A stretch of 64,000 nucleotides of DNA from Agarophyton chilense (GCA_030374765.1 JARGXX010000003.1:124001-188000); one strand, 5' to 3'. Counted from the first letter of the stretch, positions 33,734-44,510 are shown. Notes: generated from the letters alone by a model not told the origin. Program-made: numbers and translations.

Positions 33734-34333
33734 ATGGCGGGCAGTGTCGACACACGAAATCAAGCTTGGGCGAGCGACACGTCTCGCTTCGGTCTGAAAA
33801 TGCTCCAGAAAATGGGTTGGAGTGAGGGAAAAGGTCTGGGCCGCGAGGAAAATGGAAGGACCGATCCCTTGCGCGCGAAGAAGAATTTTGAAAAGCAGGG
33901 CTTGGGTGTGTCAGTCGTCAACACAAGTGCGTGGGATGCGCCGGCTCAAATGGCGCATGGATTGAATAGTGTGCTTGCGAAATTGGCTTCAACCCATTCT
34001 GCTTTGTTGGAACAAGGCGCTGATGTGCAGAATGAGGCAAGTCGTCCAGTTGGGTTTTATGCGCGGAGGGCGGCCCAAAAGAATGTGAAGGGCTACTCTG
34101 CGGATGCGCTTCGTGAGATTTTTGGTGGCGTGGCCGGCGTAAAGGCAAAGACAGAGGAAAACACCCCTGCCACGAATCCCCTCAACGCAGAGGCGTTGCA
34201 GATGGGCAGCAAACCTCTTCGTAACGAAAGGCGGAAAAAGAAGAGGTTTGACAAGTTGGGCGTGTCCTCTAAGATACACAAACCACACAAACATGACAAG
34301 AAAAAGCGGAAAAGGAAATACAAGTCTAACTGA
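33734..34333 (+). CDS. PINX1: G-patch protein, PINX1/Gno1 homologue
   Basis: An intact single-exon gene of 199 residues with ATG at 33734. Residues 17-62 form a G-patch domain (SRFGLKMLQKMGWSEGKGLG, then NGRTDPLRAKKN). This family's version binds and activates the DEAH helicase Prp43/DHX15. After DNTSAWD-like sequence and a middle region, the C-terminus is very Lys/Arg-rich (about residues 165-199), a nucleolar targeting signal. PINX1/Gno1 proteins act in small-nucleolar-RNA and rRNA processing, and in animals also restrain telomerase. The length is shorter than human PINX1 (328) but near the conserved core. It lies beside the transposon cluster but has clean coding sequence. Confidence 0.92.
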   Translation: MAGSVDTRNQAWASDTSRFGLKMLQKMGWSEGKGLGREENGRTDPLRAKKNFEKQGLGVSVVNTSAWDAPAQMAHGLNSVLAKLASTHSALLEQGADVQNEASRPVGFYARRAAQKNVKGYSADALREIFGGVAGVKAKTEENTPATNPLNAEALQMGSKPLRNERRKKKRFDKLGVSSKIHKPHKHDKKKRKRKYKSN

Positions 34334-34563
34334 GCGCTCGGAGACCCGATTGTAGTACAGCCGCTGCGTCGATAAGATCATGTACACTTTTGGTCCCATT
34401 TGGACAGAAAAGTGACCCCCTGTTCAACGATCTCTTTAGCGGCGTGTAGCTTTATCAAGTTTTGCGTGAAAGAGTTGACTGATTAAATCTCACATCTGAC
34501 GAGAATTGCCGTCGAGCGTCGAGTTGCCATCGAATCAGACTGCATTCATTTTAGGTTCTCACA

Positions 34564-34887
34564 TTACTTGTGTCTCGGCCGATGAGTGCCCGGTATTGTT
34601 TCGGTGCTTTTGGCTGTATCCCGCTTCTTTTCCGCGATGTACTCTTTATGCTTCTCGAAATACTCTTCCCATACGCAATCGTTACAACCATTTCCACAAC
34701 ATTCGTGTGGTTCTGGCATGCGCGGGGGTTGAAGGCTTCCAAAATGGGTCCAGCGAATCGAAAAACATGGAGTCGAGTCACAGATAATTCCTTTCCTGTT
34801 CGGCCAGAATAAGCAGACTGTCTTTCTTAGTCGATGGCCGGTAAATGCCATTATTTCACCAAGTTTACAATTTTCTGGTTGGCTCAT
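34564..34887 (-). CDS. OXLD1: OXLD1-like protein (oxidoreductase-like domain)
   Basis: An intact minus-strand gene of 107 codons from the ATG at 34887. An upstream extension starts with TTG, so this is the first ATG. The conserved part is EPHECCGNGCNDCVWEEYFE, the Cys-rich core of the oxidoreductase-like domain (Pfam family name from memory), followed by a charged tail. The N-terminal half contains basic and hydrophobic residues and could target mitochondria, where the human relative is reported. The biochemical role of the family is poorly known. It lies between two plus-strand genes with 230 bp to the PINX1-like stop. Confidence 0.75.
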   Translation of the reverse strand: MSQPENCKLGEIMAFTGHRLRKTVCLFWPNRKGIICDSTPCFSIRWTHFGSLQPPRMPEPHECCGNGCNDCVWEEYFEKHKEYIAEKKRDTAKSTETIPGTHRPRHK

Positions 34888-35454
34888 GAGTTTCTTACTG
34901 ATATCCAACGAGGAATTCGATTGTTGAGAAGGTCATCAACTTTTGATGAAGTGCACTTCAGAAGAGCCTGAATTGCCTTATTTTTCACCGCGTCTCTCTG
35001 AGTGCTGAGTTTTTCTCCTTCGAAAATGTTCTATGAATGCATTCTCACCTTCGAAGCGTCGGAGGATGTCAACCATCTCCGCAATACTTTACCTCGCTTG
35101 GAAAGATGAGAAAGTTCCACTGTACATTGGTTTTTCATGACTGCGGCACATGCTCCACGTTTCTTTGCGTTCGATTCAAGTTGCATTGCTGGAAGAGCAG
35201 CGGAAGGGTGCCACCGGTGCATCATGGATAGTGTCAGAAAGAACCGAGGAAAACGACTGTATTTCAGGCCTTGAACAATTGAGAATCCTTTTTTGAAAGA
35301 TCACACACGCGCATGCATGTGAGATCACAGTCGCGAATCTCCCTGGCATCGATATTGCAATCTTTTTTGTGTGCTAACGCAGACATCTCAAAAGTTATCT
35401 TGCTCTTCTGACTGTAGTCACGTACTTAAAACACTTCTGGTCTCCGTTTGCACA
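34888..35454. other. Divergent intergenic region between OXLD1-like gene and tig
   Basis: About 570 bp between two divergently transcribed genes, so it likely holds both promoters. Short frames here carry no motif. Confidence 0.4.
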
Positions 35455-36930
35455 ATGCAAACACCTGGGTTTGCAGGCAGTGCTCCGAGATTATGGCGTC
35501 ATCGTCAACAACATCGGTCGCCGAGATGTCCCGCTCGAAGAGCCAACCTTTTTGGACCCGCCCCTTGGAGCATGGGGCTTTCAGTTAAGACGGCCCCATT
35601 GCCGAAGAGTCAAGTGAGCATTGAGATCTCCGTCGACAAGGAGGAATGCAGTGCGGCATGGGACTCTGTCGTCAAAGATCTGTCAAAGAAGTCCAAAATT
35701 CAAGGCTTTCGAAAGGGAACCGCTCCGAAACAACTCGTTATCAACCAATACGGCAAGGACAATGTGAAGGCCAGCGCTTGCGAAGAGGTTATCGAAAAAT
35801 CTATCCAGAAAGCGTTGAAGGACTCTGGTATTCACGCCATTGGTCAAGCACAGGTGGACGGTGATGGAGGAGTCGCGTCTGTCATTGCCGACTATGACCC
35901 GCAGTCCCCTTTGAAGTTTAAAGTTAAGATTGATGTCTGGCCTGAAGCTTCTTTCATTTCAACCTATGAGAACTTGGAAATCGAGGCAGAAGAATCGGCT
36001 TTTGATGAATCTTTGGTCGATAAGGCTCTTGAGGATTTGAGGCAGAAAGAGTCTTTCTCTGTCTTGGCCCCGGAAGGAACAAATGCAGAACTCGGAAAGT
36101 TATTGGTTGCAGACCTCGTCGGATATTATCGCAATGATGATGGAACCAGGGGAGGCAAGCTTCCAGACATTGCTGATGGAAACTCTATTGAAATCAACAT
36201 GACTGAAGGTAAGTTCATGGCCGGGTTTGTGGAGGGCTTGATTGGGGCTGAGGTAGGCGAAACAAGAGATGTGAACGTCGAATTCCCAACCACCAATCCA
36301 CGACCAGAGTTGGCAGGTGTGAAAGCAATTTTTTCTGTGACGATCCATGCCGTCAAGGATGTAGTGCTTCCTGAATTGAACGATGACTTCGCCCGTCAAG
36401 TCAGTGAAGAGAAAAGCCTTGAAGATTTCCGAAGGACCATTCGAGATCGGCTTGACACCGAGTCTGAAACGGCCCAGGAAAATAATATAAATACTGCGAT
36501 TGACAATGAACTTTCGGAACTCGTCCAAGTGGACCTTCCTGAATCTCTAGTTGAAAATCAAGTCAAGAACAAGTTTGCAACAATGCTTTCATCATTTAAG
36601 GACAAAGGTATGGCCGACGAGCAGGTGAAGGCCATGGTAACAAAAGAAAATTACGAACTGTACAAGGAAAGAGCTCGAGGAAACGTTGAGAAGGCGTTGC
36701 GTGTCAATTTCGCTGTATCCCGCATCGCAAAGGATCAGAACCTCGTGGTGGAAAAGAAAGCCGTCGAAGATCAGATGGCTTTTGTTCGTGCTGAATTGAA
36801 AGGACAAGATATGGACGAGGACAGAGTGCGAGACCAGGTTGAGGCGCAGCTTGAGCGGGAATTAGTTTTGAAACATATCAGAAAGACCGCCAAGATATCT
36901 CTTGTACCACCAAAGAAGGCTAAAGAATAG
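35455..36930 (+). CDS. tig: Trigger factor chaperone, plastid-targeted
   Basis: An intact single-exon gene of 491 residues. ATG 35455 was chosen because upstream codons in the frame lack another ATG. Residues 1-50 are Arg-rich, Ser/Pro-rich and nearly free of acidic residues, as in a plastid transit peptide. The ribosome-binding domain follows with the signature GFRKG (84-88). A peptidyl-prolyl isomerase (FKBP-like) domain spans about 215-330 (TEGKFMAGFVEGLIGAEVGE), and the C-terminal chaperone arms run to the end. Bacterial trigger factor binds nascent chains at the ribosome exit, and plants and algae keep a nuclear copy for plastid ribosomes. The length matches E. coli Tig (432) plus transit peptide. 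Confidence 0.95.
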   Translation: MQTPGFAGSAPRLWRHRQQHRSPRCPARRANLFGPAPWSMGLSVKTAPLPKSQVSIEISVDKEECSAAWDSVVKDLSKKSKIQGFRKGTAPKQLVINQYGKDNVKASACEEVIEKSIQKALKDSGIHAIGQAQVDGDGGVASVIADYDPQSPLKFKVKIDVWPEASFISTYENLEIEAEESAFDESLVDKALEDLRQKESFSVLAPEGTNAELGKLLVADLVGYYRNDDGTRGGKLPDIADGNSIEINMTEGKFMAGFVEGLIGAEVGETRDVNVEFPTTNPRPELAGVKAIFSVTIHAVKDVVLPELNDDFARQVSEEKSLEDFRRTIRDRLDTESETAQENNINTAIDNELSELVQVDLPESLVENQVKNKFATMLSSFKDKGMADEQVKAMVTKENYELYKERARGNVEKALRVNFAVSRIAKDQNLVVEKKAVEDQMAFVRAELKGQDMDEDRVRDQVEAQLERELVLKHIRKTAKISLVPPKKAKE

Positions 36931-39225
36931 GTTTCACACCTGTCAAAAGTGAAAGGACATCAATACGAAACTTTCTATTGAGTGTTTGGACCTGGTCATC
37001 CGCGATCGTGGTGTCCTGGTAAATAATTACCGCGGTGTTATCGATACTCTTCCAATTCCCAAAACTTGAGTTCTTTCATAAAGAATGGAAGCAGTGTCTT
37101 CATAATCCTCTGGTATGTCGCTCTTCTGACAAGCTTTTCATGATCCTCCGAGAGCATTTTCTGCTCTCGGGAGTGTGGGCTTTTCGCCTCTGTTTCTCTT
37201 TTTCTTTTGCCATGCGTGGAAGCGTTTCGTCACCGACGGCTGTCGTTTCTCATGCAATCTTTCATTCATTCTCTAGAGATCGTCGACTAAAGGGTACACC
37301 ACGACTAGGTGCTGAGCACCTACCACACTTACCACCAAAGGAACCATTAAAGAAGTTTTTTCTACCCTGCCCTCATATCGGTGGCGAGATCGGTTGGAAG
37401 GTTTAACGCCTAATTTCGCCACCAGAGACGAGTGTGATTCATCTGAGAAAACCCCAGAGGTTCCCAAGCGGTTGGCTTCTTTTGAGCCCTTCTTTCGAGT
37501 GGAAATTCGGGGGAAATGGCGGTAATGTCATCTTCCGACAGCAGGCCTGTGACCTGCGTTTATGCAACTATGTGATATCGTTGATCGACGTAACGGCGAT
37601 CGGCAACCAAACCAACCGTTGGGGTGTGGTTGGGGCGAATGCAAAAAGCATAGTTTCGGACTGTTTCCTGAAATATATATGCTTGATAGTACACTGGCTT
37701 AATTTCATCGATCGTAGAGCATAGAGACTCTGGTCCCAGACTAGTCACAGACTGTTCACAGAAAAGTTCTTTCAATAGAAAATCCAGCACATTAGCAGAC
37801 CAGTTTTGAACAGGATCATTTTCGAGCGGCCGTTCACCTTCCTCTGGAGAGGCAATCACGAAATAAGACTTTTGGATAAAGATGTGTGAATTTTTGGAAA
37901 CCGTTCTCTCTAAGGCCTTTAGTATTTTCATGTTTCCCTCGACAACACATCTATTGCGACTCCTTCATAGACTATTTCCATTGCGATGATAGATGTTCAT
38001 TTATTGGCGGTTGTCCCCGCTCAGCCGAGACATCGACAGAGTAGGTACTACAGCGCAATGGGATGCTATCGGTACTACAGTTGTCGCTTGTGCGGATGTC
38101 AGTGCAATATTATAATCTCTACGGGGAAAGTTAGACGACAGCAGCCGAGAGACGCAGCGTCTCTGAGTAAAGTTTTACGACCAAGAATCTGATCCCCTCC
38201 GTTTCTCCGGTCTCCTCTCCTCCCCCCTCGATCCTCACCTTCTTCCTCTGTTCTCCCCCTTCAGTAGACTACTCTGTCTCTTTCGTGTCTCTTCTAGACT
38301 CCTACGTTTTTGCATTTTACCGTTCTCTCGCCACGTCGCTCTCGCCTCTTCCAGGCTGTGTCTACATTTTCAGCTTCCGCCTATTATCGTGCCTCTAGTG
38401 CTATTCTAGCTCCTCCACTCCGCTTTCCATGTGCTCCTCTGCATTCGGAGCATCCCATTCTCAAATGCACTCTAAATTCTCTCTATCTGTTCTACCTCTG
38501 CCCTCTTGCCTTGCTCCTCTCTTCGTTGTCGCCTCATTATCAATTCCATACGACCTCCTGTTCTTGAATTGTTCATGCGTGTACTGGATGCTTCTGCACG
38601 TGCCCTACCTTGCAGTTATTTTGCCTTCTGGAATCTCACAACAGTAAACATAAATAACCCCAGCAAAAAAAAAGAAATAACTAACTTAGAGAAGTAGAAA
38701 TGGGAGTTGAGCACCAGATAGGTTGTAAGGTGGGCAGAGACATAGAAATACCCTACACACTGGCTCGTGTCTAATTGACACGGCGTCGCTGGAGTCAGAC
38801 CCCTGGCCAATCAGAAGCAGAAGGTCAACATCCAATACCCTGCTAAACGGCACCGTAGACGTGGATAGCTCTTACTCCAATGACGGAACGGGGTTCAAAA
38901 TCGACTCAATTGTGGGAAGCCAAGTCAACAGAGAAGAAAGAGAGCGCTTTCCAAACCGAGAGGGGGAGGAGTCATGCCGATTCACAGCGTCAGCGCGACA
39001 CTTTCGACATCATCGACGACGTCAATTAGAAAGATCGCTTTCGGTCTCCGATTATTTCGTTTCCATCTCTTTTAGAGCTACTTGTAATGTCTCTGAGTCA
39101 AGGTAAGAACTGTTTTACTACGATCGCTTTCTGACGGAATTTAAGTAACACAAACGCTATGAAGATGATTCCGCAAACGCGTTAAATGATCAAATTCTTG
39201 ATTTCATTCTTTCTCACGTTAATGA
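36931..39225. other. Long intergenic region without recognised genes
   Basis: Frames at 37035-37406 (plus) and 37560-37931 (minus) are over 120 codons but lack motifs. About 38170-38560 is strongly pyrimidine-rich on the plus strand (many CTC/TCT runs). A perfect palindrome AGGTGCTGAGCACCT occurs near 37305. At 39087 ATGTCTCTGAGTCAAG is followed by GTAAGA, which could be a short first exon with a donor site for the genes downstream. Confidence 0.4.
37560..37931 (-). CDS. Hypothetical ORF
   Basis: An open minus-strand frame of 123 codons starting ATG (MKILKALERTVSK). Composition is protein-like and not repetitive, but I see no domain, transit signal or neighbour that explains it. It could be chance or an exon. 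Confidence 0.25.
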   Translation of the reverse strand: MKILKALERTVSKNSHIFIQKSYFVIASPEEGERPLENDPVQNWSANVLDFLLKELFCEQSVTSLGPESLCSTIDEIKPVYYQAYIFQETVRNYAFCIRPNHTPTVGLVADRRYVDQRYHIVA

Positions 39226-39487
39226 TTGCATATCGTCCAAAATTTGTACAAGATTTTACAATGGCTTCGCAATTCATGCTGTAATGAACATCACAAACAC
39301 AGAAAAAAGATGTTTACTATTACAAAACCATGTGTAAGATATTCTTTGAGCGGAAAAATATCAACACCAACCAATTTTTGCTGTTCACAGCTCGTTACCA
39401 GGATCTCTGATTTGTTTCGATTTAGTAACTTCAGCGTTAATGGATATGAAGCCGATGCCTGGGGTCTATTTCTGACCTTATGAGACA

Positions 39488-40181
39488 GTGGTGGCCCTTT
39501 CCGGATATCCAAGACGATTTAAACGGTCTCATTTTCTGTGGCAAATATTACTTGAAACTTTAAAGAAGTTGTTTATTGTCAATGTAACTGGACATGTTAT
39601 TCGTATTAATATCGTTTTTGGGCCCTTTAATATCAACAAAAACCACTGGGTATTTTTTAGGTATGCGTTATATTGGATTTTCTCGTGCTTGTCGACAAAA
39701 TTTGACGGTCTATTTTGGAGACATTTTACTGATTTTTTATCCTCAGGATGTAATGGAATTCTTTAGGGAGGCGTTTGAATATTCGATCTTGAAGAGAAAA
39801 ATCTGTGCTGTAGTGTCAAACAAGAACTATATGCTTGACACACGGTGTTACAAACACCAGTACGACGGGTTCAGTTGCTGTTTCTATTTGTTGGCACTGG
39901 CTACTGAGTTTGCTTCTGAACGAGGCTTTTCATCAACAGCAACATACAAGTCTGGTTGTAACCAGGATCTTTCCGAGAGTTACCGATTGTTTGCTTTAAA
40001 GAGCCGCACACTACAGGTGGTCCTGGCTTCTTCATTTTTTAAGACGAACAAAGTGACAGAAACGATGGTTGCTTCGTATGGTATTGATCATCGTGATAAT
40101 TACTTTCAGCGTCGAGATGAGGGCCGGATGAGATTGAGGTGGATGCGAAATCCACTTCTGCAACGTTACGATTTTTTCTGA
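39488..40181 (+). pseudogene. Ulp1-type (C48) cysteine protease domain
   Basis: The upstream frame contains NINKNHWVFF, with the catalytic His followed by Trp. The next frame, reached by a one-base shift in a run of six Ts near 39652-39660, contains VYFGDILLIF (candidate catalytic Asp), then KHQYDGFSCCFYLLALA with the oxyanion Gln and the nucleophilic Cys. His, Asp, Gln, Cys in this order and spacing is the Ulp1 signature. These enzymes process or remove SUMO-like modifiers. The shift makes the gene non-functional unless the T run is a sequencing error. No intron signal convincingly explains it. Confidence 0.65.
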
Positions 40182-40271
40182 ACCCATCAGTTTTATGGTA
40201 TTAGAACGTGTGAAGAAATTGGGTTTGGATAAAAAAAAAGGTCACGTTAAACGAAAGAAAGCGCAAATGAT

Positions 40272-41138
40272 GTGGATGACAGCATTGTGGCAGGTCGGAA
40301 TAACTCAATGGTTGAAAGAAGTGTGCAAGATGAGAAACTTTACGGTAATGTTTTCGACAAAGTAAGCGAGGGTCAAAGCGAGGGCAAAGACGGAGATTCT
40401 GGGAGTAGTACTACGTTTGGTTCGGAGGGAGATGATGTCGGTCACAATTCTAAAAAACGATTCATCTCATTGAAAGAGCTGGAGAAACATCAGAAGCGTA
40501 TACTGATGCAAGTGCGTATACGATTTGAGCAAGAAAATGCTAATATACCTCCATTGCCTGCCAGAATTTCAGAAAAACGAATAAGGATACGAGATTCCAT
40601 AGGGCTCAGAGAAGAGCAACTAGTGGTGGAGAACATCGTCAAGGAAGTACTGTATGATGTGTTTTCACGCTCTCTTCCCGGCCCTTTACCTTCAGACGCA
40701 ACTCTTGGACGTGGTCATTATTCAGGGAAAACTAAGGACGTTCTGCGTCTTGTTGCTTGTATAAGCCACGAGAAAGGATTCCCGTACTTATTTCACTACC
40801 TAATGTATGTTAGAAAGCAATCAAAGCGCGACCTTTGTCTTCTTAAAGCACGCTTTCGTTTTGCGCAGCACAAACAGAAATGTCTGGCAAGTATCGTGGT
40901 GGCACTACCTACTATCAATTCTCAGTGTTGTTCAGTGGTCGTCAAATTTAATCATTCGCGCAAAGCGAATTGGAATGCGATTTCTAAAACTATAGTTGAG
41001 GGGCCGCGTCTTGCTATGAAAGAGAAAATTCTCAAGCAATTTCAAGCCTTTCGCGGGAAGATCGTTGGAAAGAAGCAAGAGTATTGGGATACATTACAAA
41101 AAAGACCTTCCTTCGCCTACCAATGGTTCTTTTTGTAG
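40272..41138 (+). CDS. Hypothetical protein between Ulp1 and MULE transposase
   Basis: An intact ORF of 288 codons. The N-terminal third is acidic and Ser/Gly-rich (about residues 20-60), and the rest is Lys/Arg-rich with predicted helices. No motif recognised. Its orientation and tight spacing (91 bp after the protease) suggest it is part of the same transposon, perhaps a DNA-binding or linker portion, or an exon of the transposase gene. Confidence 0.45.
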   Translation: MDDSIVAGRNNSMVERSVQDEKLYGNVFDKVSEGQSEGKDGDSGSSTTFGSEGDDVGHNSKKRFISLKELEKHQKRILMQVRIRFEQENANIPPLPARISEKRIRIRDSIGLREEQLVVENIVKEVLYDVFSRSLPGPLPSDATLGRGHYSGKTKDVLRLVACISHEKGFPYLFHYLMYVRKQSKRDLCLLKARFRFAQHKQKCLASIVVALPTINSQCCSVVVKFNHSRKANWNAISKTIVEGPRLAMKEKILKQFQAFRGKIVGKKQEYWDTLQKRPSFAYQWFFL

Positions 41139-41370
41139 ACGGACAAAGCGTCAGCGGACATCCTAATGCTATCGAGGACCCATCATTTAGGACTACAGAC
41201 GCGCGCTCAGTTCAAACGAGACCAGTTGAATACAAACCAATATTTCGTCCTGCTTCGGCGGTACCACCATTTCCAACAACTGGCCATGAGAAGAGTAGAG
41301 GCAGTAGGGCTCTGAACGATGAAAGAAACGGGGAATCAGAGCAATAAAGAACTGACTTCGGTGGAGTCGG

Positions 41371-43789
41371 TTGGAAAGAATTGACTTCAGGGAGAAAATT
41401 GACGTCTCTGGCGAAAGTGGAACGGGTTTTAGCCAGAAAGACATCTCGAAAATAGCGAATGTAGATGAAAAGAAATCCGATTGTGAACCTAATTTTGTCC
41501 TGGATTTCAACTCTCAGCAACATTATAATCTGTTTTCTGCGCTTTCTGGTGACAAAGAGATCGACAACTTAGTGATGCATGAGCACACAGAGAACGGAGG
41601 TAATGATAACGCTTCAGAACTCATTGAACGGTTTTGGTTCCTAGATGAAAACGAAGAGCTTCCAGATGAACTCGTGACTCTTTCGAAGAAGAAAGAAACC
41701 CTAGAGGGTAACCTCAGTGACTGCTCTGAAGCACTGCAGGATAGTGCGGTGAAGTACTGTGAGGAAGAGAAGTTGGATGTCCATGAAGTTTTTAGGGCGG
41801 CTGTTATCTCGTTTTTTAGAAGCTTGGAAGTCATCGCTCCTGGAAAGGATGTCTTTAAAGAGGTGCGGTACATTTATGAATGTCTGGACTATAAACTTAA
41901 TTGTAGGACTTATATGTTCGTAGGCGAGAAGTTCGTACAGGTGGATGATAAAAGTGGAAGTGGTAAAGATACCCGTGTGCTGAGGAAAAGTATCTTGAAG
42001 TGCAGGAAAGGCCGCGAAAAGCACCTCCGCAACTTTTCATTGACGGTGAAGACTTTCGTTCCAGAAAATGAAGAGGATGGCAGATACTACGTTGTGGACT
42101 TCAGAGATGCAAAGCAAAATCATATCCCTTTAAAGGGGAATGATGGGATGAGATAGCTATCCCCAAAAATGTGCTTCGAAGCCCTGCACATGACCAGCAC
42201 TCTTGACCTAGGAGACACTTTCAGGTTTATGTCGGACAAGTATGGTGTTCCCATAAATTTGCAGTCTGTGAGAAATATGGTTGGGTATGATCACGCGATC
42301 AGCAACCCGCAGGATCTTGAATTCACGAGGCTGCTAGAGTCTTTGGTGTCACTGCATGAGGAAAACGTGCACAACAAATTTGCCTTCACTTGCGATGCAC
42401 ACGGTCGAATGACCTCCGCCTGTGGGTATTTTAAAGGGTGGATCTAGGATTACAGAAGATGCAGGGTGATGCCTGCAGTGTCTATCGATTGTAAGGCGAT
42501 AGCCAATTCTTATGCGTTCCCAGTTCTCACAATTAATGGAAGAGAAAACGATGAGTTCACTCTCACATTATTCATGGCTTTTATGAGCGAAGAAACTGAG
42601 ACAGACTTCGTTGGCACTCTTTTGCGGTTCAAGTCGATGGTTCTCATATCACCATCTCTGATAACAATGGAACAATGCGCGACCTGCATCGCAGCCACTG
42701 AAAAGATGATCAAGAACTTATTCATATTGTTAGATAAATGGCATCTGAACCAAAACCAAATGAAAACTGTTACGTTATGGTGGGAAACGATTTGGGCGTC
42801 CGCAATGATGCGATGAAATGAGTAGGGACCTATTCAATATTAGAAGATCTCAGTTCCTTTCTTCTTTCACAAAACGCAGCTCGTATCCCCAACTCAGGTA
42901 CTTCCAGTGCCTTACAGAGAAGCTTCTAAATTGGTACGCATATATGTACGTTCATATACCACAGCTGCTTGTTGCGTGCTTTAAAAGTGGTGCTGTCCCA
43001 CGCCAGTACATTTTCCAAGGAACAGGAGACACTGAAGCATCTAATGATGGATACAGAGCCTACATAATGGCCAAGAAGGTACCGTTTAGTGCTATTACAA
43101 GGCAACCAAAATGGCTGACGTCGAAAAGGGCTGCGGAGCCAAATGAGTCTCGTCTACGCTCCATGACCCCGTCGAAATCTCGTTTCAGATCCATCCGAGA
43201 CTGCCAGTTGGCACTCCTCATCCCAGTTGTTGACGGTCTGATTGCAGGCTACACTAGCTACCGTCTCAAGAAGTTTAAAGAAATTAGGGTTGATTCCTCG
43301 AAGAACTACGCGGTAACAAATTCCTTCTTTCTATCTCCGGCCGATGCAGATTGGCCAGAGCTCACCGACCAGGATCGCAACAAAATCGATATGATTGCCG
43401 TGTTGGAGCTCACGTGGATCGTTTATTTGCTCCACAAGGTCGAAACTTCTCCCCCACGAGAACAAAGATCTTTGACAGTTCTTTTTGCTCGAATGGAATT
43501 CGAGAGCAAGGAAGGCAGAGACAGGGAATTATTAGTGAGGTGTGTCTGCCAGAAAACCCAGTCAATGGGATTTCCCTGTCGTCACATCATGAAATTTTCA
43601 ATGGCGTGCGAGGACATGGCTGAGCTGAACCCCACCCTCAGGGAGATTCTTGAAGATTGCATTGAACTCGAAGGCCTCTTCGACCTCTATGAAAAGGCCG
43701 ACTCACTGGAATTTGACTATTTCCGCGTCTGTAATCTCCGAAAACAAGCTCGTATTTTTGACATGGTCAGTTTGAATGGTCAGTTATAG
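41371..43789 (+). pseudogene. Mutator-like transposase with SWIM zinc finger
   Basis: One frame from 41371 to 42816 is interrupted by TAG at 42154-42156 and at 42445-42447, then shifts by one base to 42818-43789. Features in order: a FAR1-like DNA-binding region ending KQNHIPL (about 42118); FAFTCDAHGRM; AVSIDCKAIANSY with the first catalytic Asp; a segment around LITMEQC where the second Asp is not visible; LDKWHLNQN; and the C-terminal SWIM finger VRCVCQKTQSMGFPCRHIMKF (about 43535-43600). SWIM fingers and this architecture are typical of MULE transposases. It is a damaged copy. Confidence 0.8.
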
Positions 43790-44106
43790 TCGGCACTGAG
43801 TGAAGATTCCTAATTTACACTCCCACAAATCGACCAATTCCTGGAGACTTGTTCTGAGATCGAGGTTGTAACTTGCATCAAATTGTCAGATTCTCAAGCT
43901 CTCTTTGATCAAATCAAACGAGTGACTTCGTACATAGGCTCTGAAGCCGTGCATCACTTTCAGGAGGTGTTCAGAATAGCGATGGAGGGCTACAACCGAG
44001 GGCGACTCCCTTTAATTTCCGTCTTCAACACTTTCAAAGTGGGTGTGAAGAAGAAACGATAACGGTTGAGCCCTGTAAGCCGCCGGGCCCAGAGAGAAAT
44101 GAAAGA
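43790..44106. other. MULE 3' remnant before gypsy2
   Basis: The sequence looks like decayed continuation of the transposase C-terminus. No inverted repeat or target duplication found. Confidence 0.35.
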
Positions 44107-44489
44107 TGCCACGTGGACTGGGCGACCTCAGCTGGACTGATTTAGATTATTAATTTATTTTAATTAGTGTAATAGATTAGCAGTACAGTGCCAGGGAGAT
44201 CTCAACTCCTCTCCAGTACTATTTACTTGGCTCGAGTGACGCTTCTCTCTTAGAGTAAGGTAGGCACCGTTAGGATACTAAATAACCTCTTTTGGTATAT
44301 TAGTTCCACCATTTGGTCTTCAAGCCATCGTTTCCGTAGCTCCAACCTGTATGATTATGCAGTAAACGCGAGCCTATTGCACCAAGTACTCTGCGAGAGC
44401 CGCCGTCAAGGATTCGAACCTTAAGACCGGCTCTACAACGCTACCACCGGTTGAGACCCGTACGCTAACCCACCCGTCATTGCGTTACA
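44107..44489 (+). repeat. Gypsy2 5' LTR
   Basis: A 383-bp repeat beginning TGCCACGTGG and ending TGCGTTACA, matching 53934-54315 along its length. Confidence 0.88.
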
Positions 44490-44492
44490 TTT

Positions 44493-44510
44493 TGGTTTCC
44501 CGACTAAGAA
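44493..44510 (+). other. Gypsy2 primer-binding site
   Basis: TGGTTTCCCGACTAAGAA lies just after the LTR and differs from the gypsy1 site at two positions. Confidence 0.7.

Larger units (their letters stand above)
39087..44106 (+). mobile_element. Mutator-like element with Ulp1-type protease (ends unresolved)
   Basis: Three plus-strand coding blocks belong together: a Ulp1/C48 cysteine protease (39488-40181), an unassigned ORF (40272-41138), and a MULE transposase with a SWIM zinc finger (41371-43789). MULEs carrying Ulp1-like protease domains are known in plants (Kaonashi type). I found no terminal inverted repeats. The right end abuts the gypsy2 LTR and may be lost, and the left limit is a guess. 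Confidence 0.6.

Noticed and set aside
35371-35454. Longer trigger factor start at 35371
   Set aside because: The codon is GTG; the first ATG in frame is at 35455 and gives a good transit peptide.
9023-38812. Shared 15-base string GTCAGACCCCTGGCC near 9023 and 38797
   Set aside because: A match of this length is expected about once or twice by chance in a window this size, and the flanks do not align.
44385-44460. tRNA-like sequence on the minus strand of the gypsy2 5' LTR, with a B-box-like GGTTCGAATCC
   Set aside because: The distance to any A-box-like sequence is far too short for a tRNA, no cloverleaf can be drawn, and the copy in the 3' LTR has a degraded B box.
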